A stretch of DNA of 64,000 nt from NCBI RefSeq assembly GCF_014698735.1, contig NZ_JACJTQ010000004.1, positions 62,001 through 126,000 on the forward strand, in the 5' to 3' direction. Positions 18,758 to 27,760 of the stretch are shown in pieces (the first letter of the stretch is position 1; every line of letters starts with the position of its first letter). Source of the stretch: Anabaena catenula FACHB-362. GTDB lineage: Bacteria > Cyanobacteriota > Cyanobacteriia > Cyanobacteriales > Nostocaceae. Both the position numbers and the translations under genes were made by a program. The notes beneath the pieces were generated by a model, which saw only the letters and a list, made by a program, of their open reading frames with translations, made no database searches and was not told the origin of the DNA.

Positions 18758-19840
18758 CTAGGCAGTTGGGGTTAATGATTGTACTCTGGATTCCGATTGC
18801 CAGTCTAATGGGTTCCAAACCCGTTCTTCCACAGCCATCTGCTCGATTAAACTGGCTAATCTTAAAGCTTTTAGAGCTTGTTCGCCACCAACCGAAGGCT
18901 GATTGCCACCATGCACACAGTTGACAAAATGTTCTAACTCTGCACTTAAAGGTTGAACGTTACTGGTATAGACTTTTTCTATCAAACCATCTTGCCTGTA
19001 AAGGACTTGCCGATGGTCGTTGAGAGAATTGGTGTTAGTTTGGCGATGAATCAAAATTTCATTCTTGAGAAAATCTGCTTCAGTGAATGAGTTTTTGCAA
19101 TGGGCGACAATGCGGCGAATTTTGCGGTGAGTAACTTTACTAGCCGTCAGAGTAGCGACGACACCATTAGCAAAACCCAAAGTTGCAGTCACATAATCTA
19201 AATAACCAGAGTCTAGGGAACGAGTACCATTAGCTGTCAATTTCACCACGGGAGAACCAGCTAATTCTAGAAGTAAGTCAATGTCATGGATCATTAAATC
19301 CAGCACCACTGAAACATCATTAGCTCTGGCTGAATAAGGACTCATCCGATGAGCTTCTAGCGCCAGTACTTCCTCTGTTTTGAGGACTTGGCTCAATTCT
19401 CTAAATGCTGGATTAAAACGCTCAATATGACCTACTTGCAAAATACATTGAGACTCAGCAGCAGCATTCACCAGGGACTCTGCCTCGGAAATACTCGCAG
19501 CGATTGGTTTCTCAATCAAAACATGAATTCCGGCTAACAGGCAGTTGATACCAACGGCATAATGTAAGCGGGTGGGTACAGCAATACAAACTGCGTCTAC
19601 ATGGGGTAACAGATCGGAGTAATCTTCAAAAAAACGGACTTTGTACTTGCTGGCGGTTTCTAAGCCCCGCTCAACGTTAATATCTGACACCCCTATCAGT
19701 TCAACATCTTTCATTGAACTCAAAACGCGGGTATGATGTTGTCCCATGTTACCCACCCCAATCACGCCTATGCGGATTGCTCGTGGCTGGTTGCGCTGTG
19801 AATATAGATTTGGTTCTGCCACTGACATGCTATTTTGCAC
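18758..19840 (-). CDS. Gfo/Idh/MocA family NAD(P)-dependent oxidoreductase
   Basis: A sugar- or cyclitol-type dehydrogenase. The Rossmann motif is GVIGVGNMGQHH near residue 25 and the conserved lysine motif is EKPIAAS. The histidine pair in LDLMIHDIDLLLEL matches the catalytic region of this family; the C-terminal alpha/beta domain is complete. The closest functional type by eye is the UDP-sugar 3-dehydrogenase (WlbA-like) group, which is uncertain. The start is ambiguous: GTG 19840 has GAGGAG nine bases upstream and is used; ATG 19828 and an upstream TTG/GTG pair (19864/19861) are alternatives. It stands alone, divergent from queC. Confidence 0.87.
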   Translation of the reverse strand: MQNSMSVAEPNLYSQRNQPRAIRIGVIGVGNMGQHHTRVLSSMKDVELIGVSDINVERGLETASKYKVRFFEDYSDLLPHVDAVCIAVPTRLHYAVGINCLLAGIHVLIEKPIAASISEAESLVNAAAESQCILQVGHIERFNPAFRELSQVLKTEEVLALEAHRMSPYSARANDVSVVLDLMIHDIDLLLELAGSPVVKLTANGTRSLDSGYLDYVTATLGFANGVVATLTASKVTHRKIRRIVAHCKNSFTEADFLKNEILIHRQTNTNSLNDHRQVLYRQDGLIEKVYTSNVQPLSAELEHFVNCVHGGNQPSVGGEQALKALRLASLIEQMAVEERVWNPLDWQSESRVQSLTPTA

Positions 19841-20364
19841 TATTATTTTCTCCTCAACCACCAAATTTAGAGCCGCTACGGTCGTTGGCCTTTATACTCA
19901 AGTACCATGTACGATCCGTCTAAAACCATCCAGATGGTAACATAGTGGTTCTATTTATGAAGAATTTCAAAGTTTGTGTTCAGTTCCCACTATCTGGCTA
20001 TCTTTTGGATAGATAGTTCTTCATTGCTCTATTTTTTGTAAATTACAAAAAAGACAATGTGTTGTTTTGTTGACTTTACAAGCGCTGTAAGACCTAAGTG
20101 GAAATTCACAGGTGGCAGTGAGGCAGTTAATTACTGAGATAACTACTCATTTTTACCCCTGGCAAATTAATCACGCTTATTGCTAGTAAAATTACAAACA
20201 GTTAAATAACTAACGCTGTGAGTATAGTTTTCAGCAAGATAGTTACTTGCGATACCGGGAATTAATTTATTTTCATATTTATTGTTTTGTTTGTTGCATT
20301 TTGTTGATTGTCTCACCTTTTGGGTGAAATTGGTGTTAATGATTTTCTAGGGCTATTTTGAGTG
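19841..20364. other. Divergent intergenic region upstream of queC
   Basis: About 520 bases separate the oxidoreductase and queC. I see no ORF of note. A short hairpin (TCACC-TTTTG-GGTGA, 20313-20327) lies about 40 bases before queC. I looked for a preQ1 riboswitch because of the queuosine pathway link and did not find its pattern. Confidence 0.5.
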
Positions 20365-21045
20365 ATGAAAGCTGTAATTCTGTTGTCTGGGGGATTAGAT
20401 TCTTCTACAGTTCTCTACCAAGCCAGGGCGGATGGTTGTGAATGTTACGCCATTTCCTTTGATTATCAGCAGCGACACCAACGAGAGTTACAGTCAGCCC
20501 TGCTAATTGCTCAAGCATCTGGGGTAGTAAAACATCAGGTAGTGAATTTTGATTTACGGCTATGGGGTGGTTCAGCGCTTACGGATAATGCGATCGCTCT
20601 ACCTCAGGAACGGTCTTTAGATGAAATGTCTCAAAACATTCCTGTCACCTACGTCCCTGCCCGTAATACCATCTTTTTAAGCTTTGCTTTGGGCTATGCT
20701 GAAACTATAGGCGCTCAACGTGTCTACATCGGGGTTAATGCCTTAGATTATTCTGGATATCCTGATTGTCGTCTGGATTATATCCAAGCTATGCAAGAAG
20801 TCTTTCGCTTGGGAACCAAACAAGGAAGAGAAGGACAACCAATTGAAATTGTTGCACCGCTGATTAATTTGAAAAAAACTGAAATTATCAAATTAGGCAA
20901 CCAGTTGGGTGTACCTTGGGAGTTAACTTGGTCTTGCTATGCTGGTGGTGATGTTGCCTGTGGTGTCTGTGATTCCTGTCGCTTGCGTTTAGCAGCTTTC
21001 GCTGAATTGGGATTAAAGGATTTAGTTCCCTATGCTCAGTACTGA
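20365..21045 (+). CDS. queC: 7-cyano-7-deazaguanine (preQ0) synthase
   Basis: Converts 7-carboxy-7-deazaguanine, ammonia and ATP to preQ0 in queuosine synthesis. The PP-loop SGGLDSST lies near the N-terminus, PARNTIFLS in the middle, and the zinc-binding cysteines CYAGGDVACGVCDSC near the C-terminus. ATG at 20365 gives the usual start MKAVILLSGG; a GTG one codon earlier is possible. The C-terminal codons and stop merge into a long heptamer array, so the last residues (AQY) read from the first repeat units. Other queuosine genes are not next to it. Confidence 0.96.
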   Translation: MKAVILLSGGLDSSTVLYQARADGCECYAISFDYQQRHQRELQSALLIAQASGVVKHQVVNFDLRLWGGSALTDNAIALPQERSLDEMSQNIPVTYVPARNTIFLSFALGYAETIGAQRVYIGVNALDYSGYPDCRLDYIQAMQEVFRLGTKQGREGQPIEIVAPLINLKKTEIIKLGNQLGVPWELTWSCYAGGDVACGVCDSCRLRLAAFAELGLKDLVPYAQY

Positions 21046-21218
21046 GTACCGAGTACCAAGTACCGAGTATTGAGTATTGAGTATTGAGTATCGAGTATTG
21101 AGTACCAAGTATTGAGTATTGAGTATCGAGTATTGAGTACCAAGTATCGAGTATCGAGTACCAAGTATCGAGTACCAAGTACCAAGTATTGAGTACCAAG
21201 TATTGAGTACCGAGTATT
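21037..21218. repeat. Heptamer array, 26 units of RAGTAYY
   Basis: Twenty-six consecutive 7-bp units (GAGTATT, GAGTACC, AAGTATT, AAGTATC and similar), without a break in phase. The first unit starts inside the queC reading frame and supplies its stop codon. Variation is confined to the first and last two positions of the unit. The minus-strand frame across it reads as a false repetitive protein. Confidence 0.95.
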
Positions 21219-21312
21219 GAGATCAGGAGAAAGAATTAACTATTGCAAAACTGAATTACGAATGACGAATTATTTAATTTTTTTCCCTTGCTCCCTGCCT
21301 CCCCCAATTCTT

Positions 21313-22665
21313 CTACCTGTCACCTTCTAAACGTCTAATTTGGATTTGGTGTAGGCGTGGTCCAATGACTAACATGACGGTGAATTCAAGATTTTCATAG
21401 TTGAAGATTTCCCCTTTAGCGGGGATTCTTTGCCATTGATAGAGCAGAAAGCCACCCAAGGTCTGATATTCCCTCATCAATGGTAAATCGAGGTGTAAGA
21501 CTTCGTTGAGTTCTTCCAGATTTACCTGCGCTTGCACTAAAAATGTTTGCTTGTCTAACATTTGGATCAGCAAGTCGTCGCTGCTTTCTGATTCACCTGC
21601 ATTACCAATAATTTCGGCAATTACATCTTGGATTGTCACCAATCCTACAGTACCGCCAAATTCATTCACCACAATCACCATAGCTGGTTTCTCTTGCTGC
21701 ATCATCGGCAATAGTTCGCTCAAGAGTGTCTGTTCAGGGACAAACCGGGGGGGACGCATCCAAGATTGGATTTGTGTCTCTAAACTCAGCTTTCCCGCAG
21801 CTAAGGGTTTTGCTAAATCTTGGAAATAAACAATGCCACGAATGTCATCTAAAGATTCGCCAATAATGGGATAACGGGAATGACCAATGGATGTAATTTG
21901 CTCAAGCAATATGCCAAAGGTGGCATCTTCTGGTAAAGCGATAATGCTAGTACGGGGAATCATCACGTCTTCTGCTGTTATCTCCCCAAACTCAAAGACG
22001 TTATTCAGCAGTTTTCGCTCTGATGACTCTAAACCTGTTGATTCTCGTTCTGTTGATATAATCAGTTGTAATTCTTCTGGGGTGACTGGGGGTCTCCAAC
22101 TTTGACCTGTGTATTGAATACCAAATAATCGCAACAGGTTGCGAGTGGATTGGTTGAGAATCCAAATAAAGGGACTGAAAAAACGAACAATCGCTTTAAC
22201 TGAAGGTCCGAGAAATCTTGCCAGCTGTTCTGAATACAGCATAGCCACCGATTTAGGAAATAGTTCCCCAAACACAATTTGCAAATAAGCAATCAACAAA
22301 AAAGTAATTGGCACTGATAGAGAATGAGCAAAGAAGTTACTCACTTCTATAGGTAAAGACCAAGATCTCAACCAGGCATCCATCAGTACAACAATCGTAC
22401 CTTCTCCAATCCAACCTAGTGCCAAACTAGAGAGAGTAATCCCTAACTGAGCAGTAGATAGCAGCCTGTCAATACTACGTTGTAACATTTCCACTGCGAT
22501 CGCTGGTATGTCACCAGCCTGAACCAGCTGGTGGATACGTGTTCGCCGCACTGTCACCATTGAAAACTCCGCCGTGACAAAAAAGGCATTAATAGCAATC
22601 AGCAGTAGCACTGATAACAATCGTAACCCTACATCTGTCAAACTTAAATTAGGAAAACCGCTCAC
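21313..22665 (-). CDS. CNNM/HlyC-CorC family membrane protein with CBS domains
   Basis: A 450-residue protein with an N-terminal DUF21 (CNNM) membrane domain of about four hydrophobic segments (residues 1-190), a CBS pair (about 215-340; DVMIPRTSIIALP and TVGLVTIQDVIAEIIG) and a C-terminal CorC_HlyC domain (about 355-445; LGGFLLYQWQRIPAKGE). Relatives export magnesium or cobalt or protect against high magnesium; the older name hemolysin-like is misleading. ATG at 22665. A small secreted or anchored protein gene lies upstream on the same strand. Confidence 0.9.
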   Translation of the reverse strand: MSGFPNLSLTDVGLRLLSVLLLIAINAFFVTAEFSMVTVRRTRIHQLVQAGDIPAIAVEMLQRSIDRLLSTAQLGITLSSLALGWIGEGTIVVLMDAWLRSWSLPIEVSNFFAHSLSVPITFLLIAYLQIVFGELFPKSVAMLYSEQLARFLGPSVKAIVRFFSPFIWILNQSTRNLLRLFGIQYTGQSWRPPVTPEELQLIISTERESTGLESSERKLLNNVFEFGEITAEDVMIPRTSIIALPEDATFGILLEQITSIGHSRYPIIGESLDDIRGIVYFQDLAKPLAAGKLSLETQIQSWMRPPRFVPEQTLLSELLPMMQQEKPAMVIVVNEFGGTVGLVTIQDVIAEIIGNAGESESSDDLLIQMLDKQTFLVQAQVNLEELNEVLHLDLPLMREYQTLGGFLLYQWQRIPAKGEIFNYENLEFTVMLVIGPRLHQIQIRRLEGDR

Positions 22666-22719
22666 CGCTCAAGCTCGTGTAAAACTTACGCCGATACTAA
22701 AACGCTAACAATAGCATTT

Positions 22720-23421
22720 CTATTTTTCCACAGGAATATCTGACACCTGTAATTTCAAGTTTTGAGCAGGATAATCCGTCAGCGCCAGTGATATATTCCT
22801 CACATCATCAAGTAAAGCTGTGGGAATGCTGACTGTACCTGTAAATGTCGAACTATTGGCAGGTAATTCTGCGGGTAAACCCTCTGTGATAGCGCTCAGT
22901 GTTCTGCCTTTATCATCAGTAACATCTAGGAAACTATACAAGAAGCGCACAGAATCAGCACCTTTGTTTTGCATATTTACTTTTAGTAATAAATCACCGC
23001 CAGAGTAACGAGCAGATTGTACAGACAGAGTGACACCTTCGCTTTCAGCCGCAACCGGAAATCCAGGTTGAAGTTTTTCCGAAATCACCGCTTGAGGCGT
23101 TTCTTTAGGTTCAGGCTTCTGGTTTTTGATCTCTTCTTCATCTTCATCTAGCTTTTTTGTGTTGCTAGTATTGGCATTACTCTCAATCCGCGACTTGACC
23201 GTTTTGAGAATATCAACCTCCTTTAAAAGGGTTATTCCACCCTGTTGGGCGTTATTGCTCTTATTGCTGGCAAATTTAGTGGTGGGACGACCATCGGGCG
23301 AGGTAACACCCTTGAGAGCAGAACTTCCCATCGTGAAGCCCAAAAACGCACTCACAGAACCTGATCCCAACATCAGGGTTAACAAAATCAACGTCAGAAC
23401 TACAGTGGAATTTATTTTCAT
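22720..23421 (-). CDS. Membrane-anchored or secreted protein of unknown function
   Basis: I do not recognise this 233-residue protein. From ATG 23421 it starts with a short basic end and a hydrophobic segment (about residues 6-28), a signal peptide or anchor. Then follows a disordered, charged linker (DEDEEEIKNQKPEPKE) and a C-terminal beta-rich domain of about 110 residues (VTLSVQSARYSGGDLLLKV ... TFTGTVSIP). That pattern suggests an extracytoplasmic immunoglobulin-like domain. A longer frame to 23484 adds residues before the anchor and is less likely. Confidence 0.75.
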   Translation of the reverse strand: MKINSTVVLTLILLTLMLGSGSVSAFLGFTMGSSALKGVTSPDGRPTTKFASNKSNNAQQGGITLLKEVDILKTVKSRIESNANTSNTKKLDEDEEEIKNQKPEPKETPQAVISEKLQPGFPVAAESEGVTLSVQSARYSGGDLLLKVNMQNKGADSVRFLYSFLDVTDDKGRTLSAITEGLPAELPANSSTFTGTVSIPTALLDDVRNISLALTDYPAQNLKLQVSDIPVEK

Positions 23422-23738
23422 CGCTGACAAGCTATTACATAAGAAGCCTAGTCTATTTAAGAGTATTGAAGCTTTAAACCTCAATCCTCAAAGGAACTTA
23501 ATCAATATTAGTCTGCTCTATTTCCTATTGACACTCCCCATGCCTAAAGCCATTTGCTCTGCTTGGCATTGATTATCTGTCATATTTTAAATTTAGAATC
23601 GGCTAATATTTTTTTCAATTGTTCAAAGTTGTAAAATCATGCTATATTTACAAGAGTGCATTTTCCTCTAGAAGTAAAATCACAATCAAAGATTGACATT
23701 GAAGTTAATCTAGGCTAGACCAAAATCTAACACAACGA

Positions 23739-23811
23739 GCGCCTTTGGCCGATTGGGGAGGCAACGAACTCATAATTCGTCTTCAGGCTGGTTCGATTCC
23801 AGCAGGGCGCA
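23739..23811 (+). tRNA. tRNA with CAU anticodon, probably tRNA-Ile2 (lysidine type)
   Basis: A full cloverleaf of 73 bases without encoded CCA. The acceptor stem is GCGCCTT / AGGGCGC, with a 3-bp D stem (GCC/GGC). The anticodon stem is ACGAA / TTCGT with loop CTCATAA (anticodon CAU), and the T arm is GCTGG-TTCGATT-CCAGC. The discriminator is A. A paired first base (G1-C72) argues against initiator tRNA. The T arm followed by AGGG, and the loop context, resemble Escherichia coli tRNA-Ile2, whose C34 is changed to lysidine by TilS, more than elongator tRNA-Met. Met remains the alternative. Confidence 0.88.
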
Positions 23812-24295
23812 TTTAATATTTATCTCGCTATAATCACGCTTCTGGAGTAAGAGAGTAGCTACTTTCTCTCAGTATTATTTCAATCTATTGTATTCCTAAA
23901 ACAACTACTTAGAGGTAACTATCCGATTGAGAGAAAATTATTACATATGAATATTTGTATAAGTTTGTATTATTAATTTCTAAAAAACCTATCTGATCAA
24001 TTTATTAAGCATTAACCTTTACACAATAAGAATATGAACTTGGAAATTGCTCAATCTGCCCTGAAATACTACCACCTTTTCAGTCATGCCTGTGTTATTT
24101 TCTTGGGTCAAAGTTAAAACACCACATGAAGCTATCGCATAGAACTCACGAATCACATTCCTAGCGATCGCTTCCAGCAAACCCTTTAGAAGATAGATAA
24201 TTGAGGCTATCGCCTTTGACTTAGAGTGGAATCTGGAGTAATTTTTCCTGAATATCAAAATTAATTAAGCCACATTTGGACTATAAACTCTAATC
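23812..24295. other. Intergenic region after tRNA
   Basis: About 480 bases between the tRNA and the acetyltransferase gene. A minus-strand frame (24019-24258, 79 codons) exists, but I see no domain, ribosome site or homology, so I do not call it. No strong repeat is seen. Confidence 0.4.
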
Positions 24296-24844
24296 ATGAC
24301 AATACTTGAAAAGTTGAAAAACAACATAATGATTAGAATTGTTGAAGCGGATCTTACTTTAACTGAACATGCGGAAGCGATGGTTCAATTAATGGATGTG
24401 TATGCGCTTGACCCGATGGGTGGTGGTCAAGGTTTATCTGACTACGTTAAGGAAAATCTCCCATCAGAGCTAGCAAAGAGAGAATCCGCTCATGTCATTC
24501 TAGCCTTTGTCGATGCTGAACCCGCAGGGCTTGTTGTCTGCTTAGAAGGATTTTCTACGTTTGCGTGCAAGCCTTTGCTGAATATCCATGATCTCATTAT
24601 TGCTCTACCCTACCGTAGGAGAGGCTTATCTAAACTGCTGCTACAGAAAGCAGAAGAGATCGCATTTGATTTGGGATGCTGCAAACTTACTCTAGAGGTA
24701 CTGGAAGGAAATCATGTTGCCCAGTCTGCATACAAGTCGTTCGGATTCATTGGCTATGAGCTAAATCCCCAGATGGGCAAGGCATTATTCTGGGAGAAAA
24801 AACTAGGAAAGGTGCTTGACAAAGCCAAAAGTTCCAGCAATTGA
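24296..24844 (+). CDS. GNAT family N-acetyltransferase
   Basis: A GCN5-related acetyltransferase that would move an acetyl group from acetyl-CoA to an unknown amine. The acetyl-CoA-binding motif A is LPYRRRGLSKLLLQKAEEIA (R-R-x-G-L/I type), followed by the beta5-alpha4 region LTLEVLEGNHVAQSAYKSFGF. N-terminal residues 13-60 fit the alpha1-alpha2 region. ATG 24296 gives 182 residues; an internal ATG at 24329 (MIRIVEADL) is equally plausible and closer to the usual family start. Monocistronic. Confidence 0.88.
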   Translation: MTILEKLKNNIMIRIVEADLTLTEHAEAMVQLMDVYALDPMGGGQGLSDYVKENLPSELAKRESAHVILAFVDAEPAGLVVCLEGFSTFACKPLLNIHDLIIALPYRRRGLSKLLLQKAEEIAFDLGCCKLTLEVLEGNHVAQSAYKSFGFIGYELNPQMGKALFWEKKLGKVLDKAKSSSN

Positions 24845-25132
24845 AAGACTGTTGAAACATAACAACCACGTTGCAGCCGACCACTCAAAATAGGTAGTGA
24901 TGTCAGAACCAGAAGTTAACAAACCAATGCTTAAATGTGGAGGATTAATTAAGTGTACCGCATTACACGGAAAGTGCTGTATACTTTGCTCAAAAGCAAA
25001 ACTAACAACATAACAACAATCGCTAAAAGCGATAAAATTTAGATGCGTTTCCCCTGGAAGTCCCTTAGAGTAAGTCTTGAGTCCTGAGAGTAACTAAATC
25101 ACTACTCAGCACTCAAGGAACTAACAGCCCTC

Positions 25133-25567
25133 TTAGCGAGAAGTAAAACTTTCAAAACGGAATTCAGTCCCGACTTTGAGCTTATTAGCATTGTAGCGGG
25201 GAGACATCAACAGAGAAGAATCGTAAGGATTCGGTAAATCTGGGGTGCGAAGATATGGATCATTCATAGCCTGTTGGGTAAGAAGATCACGATAGACAGT
25301 ATTAACCAACTCGGCATCTTTGGCAATTTCATTGTCAGGGAAAGTAGTTCCGAACTTCTTCCCAGGCCCAATTAAAGAATCTACTTGACGCTGTAAACTG
25401 CCATTGTCGTAGAAGTTAGGATCATTACGAAAATAAGCTCTCTCGAAGGTATCATTTATTGGTGCATAATTGTCTGTTTGCGTTTGAGCAGATGCCATTA
25501 AAGGAAAAGCGCTACTAGTGGCTAACAGTACTAACAATCCACTCAAGGCTTTAGATTTTATACTCAT
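25133..25567 (-). CDS. Small secreted protein of unknown function
   Basis: A 144-residue protein with a clear signal peptide (about residues 1-27: basic start, hydrophobic core with LLVLLATSSAF, then ASA-QTQ as a probable cleavage site). The mature part is rich in Asn, Asp, Pro and Tyr and has no cysteine or recognised domain. It probably works outside the plasma membrane. The frame opens with ATG 25567 after a GAGGAGT-like ribosome site on the coding strand. Divergent from pyrE. Confidence 0.8.
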   Translation of the reverse strand: MSIKSKALSGLLVLLATSSAFPLMASAQTQTDNYAPINDTFERAYFRNDPNFYDNGSLQRQVDSLIGPGKKFGTTFPDNEIAKDAELVNTVYRDLLTQQAMNDPYLRTPDLPNPYDSSLLMSPRYNANKLKVGTEFRFESFTSR

Positions 25568-25668
25568 GTTAACTACTCCTCAATTTTTGGGCGAATCTTA
25601 ATTTATGCTTAATTTCAGAACTCACATGAGTTCAATCTTTGGTGTAGCACAACTTTTAACAGCTTGTA

Positions 25669-26286
25669 ATGACTTATTCTACTGAAACCTCTACCTATTC
25701 AGATATTTGGGCAGATACTACAGATTTAACTACTCTGCGTCAGAAGTTACTAGATTTATTTTGCCAACTTGCTTATCAAGAAGGTGATTTTGTTCTCTCT
25801 TCTGGACAACGTAGTTCTTACTATATTAATGGCAAACAGGTAACTCTTCATCCCCAAGGTGCTGTGGCTGTCGGCAGGTTGTTGTTACCCATGCTACCTG
25901 AAAATACACAAGCTGTAGCAGGTTTAACGCTGGGGGCTGATCCTATTGTGTCAGCGGTGAGTGTGGTTTCTGTCTATGAAAATCGTCCTTTACCAGCTTT
26001 GATTATTCGCAAAGAAGCTAAAGGTCATGGGACAATGGCTTATATTGAAGGTCCCACTTTGCGAGAGGGTGCAAATGTGGTGGTTTTGGAAGATGTGGTG
26101 ACGACTGGACAGTCTGCACTCAAGGCTGTGGAGCGTTTGCAAGCTGCGGGTTATACTGTGGATACTGTAATTTCCCTGATAGATAGGCTGCAAGGGGGAG
26201 CAGAGTTATATCAGTCTGCTGGGTTGAAATTTGAAGCCTTATTTACAATTACGGATCTTCAGGAACGGTATCGAGAGGTAAATTAA
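25669..26286 (+). CDS. pyrE: Orotate phosphoribosyltransferase
   Basis: Joins orotate and PRPP to form OMP in pyrimidine synthesis. The PRPP-binding signature VVVLEDVVTTGQSALKAVERL and the flexible-loop lysine region (LIIRKEAKGHGT) are both present. SSGQRSSYYINGKQVTL is the N-terminal substrate-contact block. The 205-residue length is normal. Start ATG 25669. pyrG is in the same window but 20 kb away, so not the same operon. Confidence 0.96.
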   Translation: MTYSTETSTYSDIWADTTDLTTLRQKLLDLFCQLAYQEGDFVLSSGQRSSYYINGKQVTLHPQGAVAVGRLLLPMLPENTQAVAGLTLGADPIVSAVSVVSVYENRPLPALIIRKEAKGHGTMAYIEGPTLREGANVVVLEDVVTTGQSALKAVERLQAAGYTVDTVISLIDRLQGGAELYQSAGLKFEALFTITDLQERYREVN

Positions 26287-26454
26287 GTTTTTTTAACGGA
26301 GAGAGACGCGGAGGAAATTGCTGTGTATTCCTTCGTGTTTCTCTGCGATCGCATTTGAGTTGTCAGTTCCCTAGATTCAAGCAATTTTATAATATCAAAA
26401 TTTATAAAAATCATGGTAAAATATTGTTTTATAGTCAAATATTTAATTAAATTA

Positions 26455-26679
26455 ATGAATGAATTATTGACTCGCATTACGCAAGTTCCTGGTCAATGTG
26501 GGGGTCGTCCTTGCATTAGAGGTATGAGAATTAGAGTCAGTGACATTTTAGAAATGTTAGCGGAAAATGTCACCGTTAGCGAAATTTTAGAAGACTTTCC
26601 CGATTTAGAACCAGAAGATATTCAAGCTTGTCTTGTGTTTGCTGCACGACGTACTGATTTTGTGCGGTTGACAGCATGA
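26455..26679 (+). CDS. DUF433 antitoxin-like protein
   Basis: A 74-residue DUF433 protein, a winged-helix family often paired with PIN-like toxins. The signature is GGRPCIRGMRIRVSDILEML followed by an acidic helix and LEPEDIQACLVFAAR. The start is set at ATG 26455 (MNELLTRI); a longer frame from 26413 adds an unlikely hydrophobic extension. Its stop overlaps the ATG of the next gene (ATGA), indicating a coupled toxin-antitoxin pair. Confidence 0.87.
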   Translation: MNELLTRITQVPGQCGGRPCIRGMRIRVSDILEMLAENVTVSEILEDFPDLEPEDIQACLVFAARRTDFVRLTA

Positions 26680-27017
26680 AGATTTGGATTGATGCACAGT
26701 TACCCCCGACATTGGCAAATTGGTTAACAAATACTTTTTCTATAGAAGCATTTTCATTAAGAGATATTGGGTTACGTGACGCGAAAGATATCGAAATTTT
26801 TGAAGCTGCAAAAATCGCAAATGTCATCATCATGACGAAAGACAGTGATTTTGTTGATTTGGTTTGTCGGTTAGGAATACCTCCTCAAATTATTTGGCTG
26901 ACTTGTGGAAATGTTACTAATCGTAATTTGCGTCAGCTTCTGACAATTACTTTACCTGATGCGCTGGAACAATTACGTCAAGGAGAAATGATTGTGGAAA
27001 TAAGTAATAGTCGTTAA
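26676..27017 (+). CDS. DUF5615 PIN-like toxin
   Basis: A 113-residue PIN-like protein of the DUF5615 (Mut7-C-like) family, predicted toxin partner of the DUF433 gene. Active-site acids are visible in IWIDAQLPP, SLRDIGLRDAKD and MTKDSDFVDL, followed by the conserved WLTCGN segment. It overlaps the antitoxin by 4 bases. The target RNA is unknown. It is the first of three toxin-antitoxin-like units within 1.5 kb. Confidence 0.87.
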   Translation: MKIWIDAQLPPTLANWLTNTFSIEAFSLRDIGLRDAKDIEIFEAAKIANVIIMTKDSDFVDLVCRLGIPPQIIWLTCGNVTNRNLRQLLTITLPDALEQLRQGEMIVEISNSR

Positions 27018-27087
27018 TCGTTAAATAATTACGATTTAGGTTTAATCTCAAATTCATGGCTTGTTGAATACTTAAACCGCATAAACT

Positions 27088-27300
27088 TTAATCATTAGAA
27101 ACTGATTGATTTAGTCCTTCCATGAGAATTTCCCCAGCCCCGAAGTTGTTATAAGGCGTTGGCAGGTGATATGTTTTAAATGGTTCTAATGGAGAAATAT
27201 CTTCAGCGGTGTCTAAATCTTCTGCAAGGATGCGAATTAATTTGAGTTTTTCCGGTGCTGAAAGTTGTCGAATTGACGGGAGTAAATCGGTTAGTGTCAT
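27088..27300 (-). CDS. Small antitoxin-like protein (orphan)
   Basis: A 70-residue protein that starts with a helical segment (LPSIRQLSAPEKLKLIRILAEDL) like those in small cyanobacterial antitoxins, followed by a Pro/Tyr-rich tail (TYHLPTPYNNFGAGEILM). That organisation, and its place between two toxin-antitoxin pairs, suggests an antitoxin. No toxin gene is directly attached, so it may be an orphan. The call rests on resemblance and context. Confidence 0.6.
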   Translation of the reverse strand: MTLTDLLPSIRQLSAPEKLKLIRILAEDLDTAEDISPLEPFKTYHLPTPYNNFGAGEILMEGLNQSVSND

Positions 27301-27346
27301 ATTTTGCCGCTCGATGTTTCTAAGGGAGATCAGAGTCAGAACTACC

Positions 27347-27760
27347 TTATTCTAACTGTTCCAATAGCTGACGTACTGACAACACGGGTATGGCTGAATT
27401 AGAAAAGCCTTTCCTATCACGAGTAATAATCGCGTCTAAACCTTGGTAAACTGCACAGTAAATTTGGACTGCATCTTCAAAATCTGCTAAACCAGATGCA
27501 AAAGCTGCTTCTAAAATAGCCCGGTTAACAGAACAAATAACCATAATAGTTAATGTCGTTGAAATCGCTTGTCTAGCTAGTTCAATACTTTGAGTTTGTC
27601 TGCGAGCAATGTAGAAAATGTCAGTTAGTGTTGTTGCAGTCACATATCCAATTAATTGCCCAGAATCAATTGCCTGAAATAGCATTTCCGCATCTGGCAA
27701 AAACGGTTCTCTCTCTAATAAGTAATCTAAAATAATATTGGTATCAATCAGAATTTTCAC
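27347..27760 (-). CDS. PIN-domain toxin (VapC-like)
   Basis: A 137-residue PIN ribonuclease. Acidic residues are in ILIDTNIILDYLLEREP, the central glutamate region and GLADFEDAVQIYCA, ending with ITRDRKGF, the standard PIN order. It follows a small antitoxin gene and overlaps it by one base (ATG and stop share an A). Predicted to be held inactive by that antitoxin. Confidence 0.88.
   Translation of the reverse strand: MKILIDTNIILDYLLEREPFLPDAEMLFQAIDSGQLIGYVTATTLTDIFYIARRQTQSIELARQAISTTLTIMVICSVNRAILEAAFASGLADFEDAVQIYCAVYQGLDAIITRDRKGFSNSAIPVLSVRQLLEQLE

Noticed and set aside
20200-20364. Possible preQ1 riboswitch upstream of queC
   Set aside because: I looked for the preQ1 pattern (short stem with an A-rich tail before the start) and saw only a short TCACC hairpin.
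20888-21199. Minus-strand 103-residue ORF with repeated YSILDTW units
   Set aside because: It is the translation of the heptamer array downstream of queC; three 7-bp units give 7 codons, which makes an artificial protein repeat. Part overlaps queC.
24019-24258. Minus-strand 79-residue ORF between the tRNA and the GNAT gene
   Set aside because: No domain, signal or ribosome site is seen, and composition is not clearly coding. It may be a decayed fragment, but I cannot support it.
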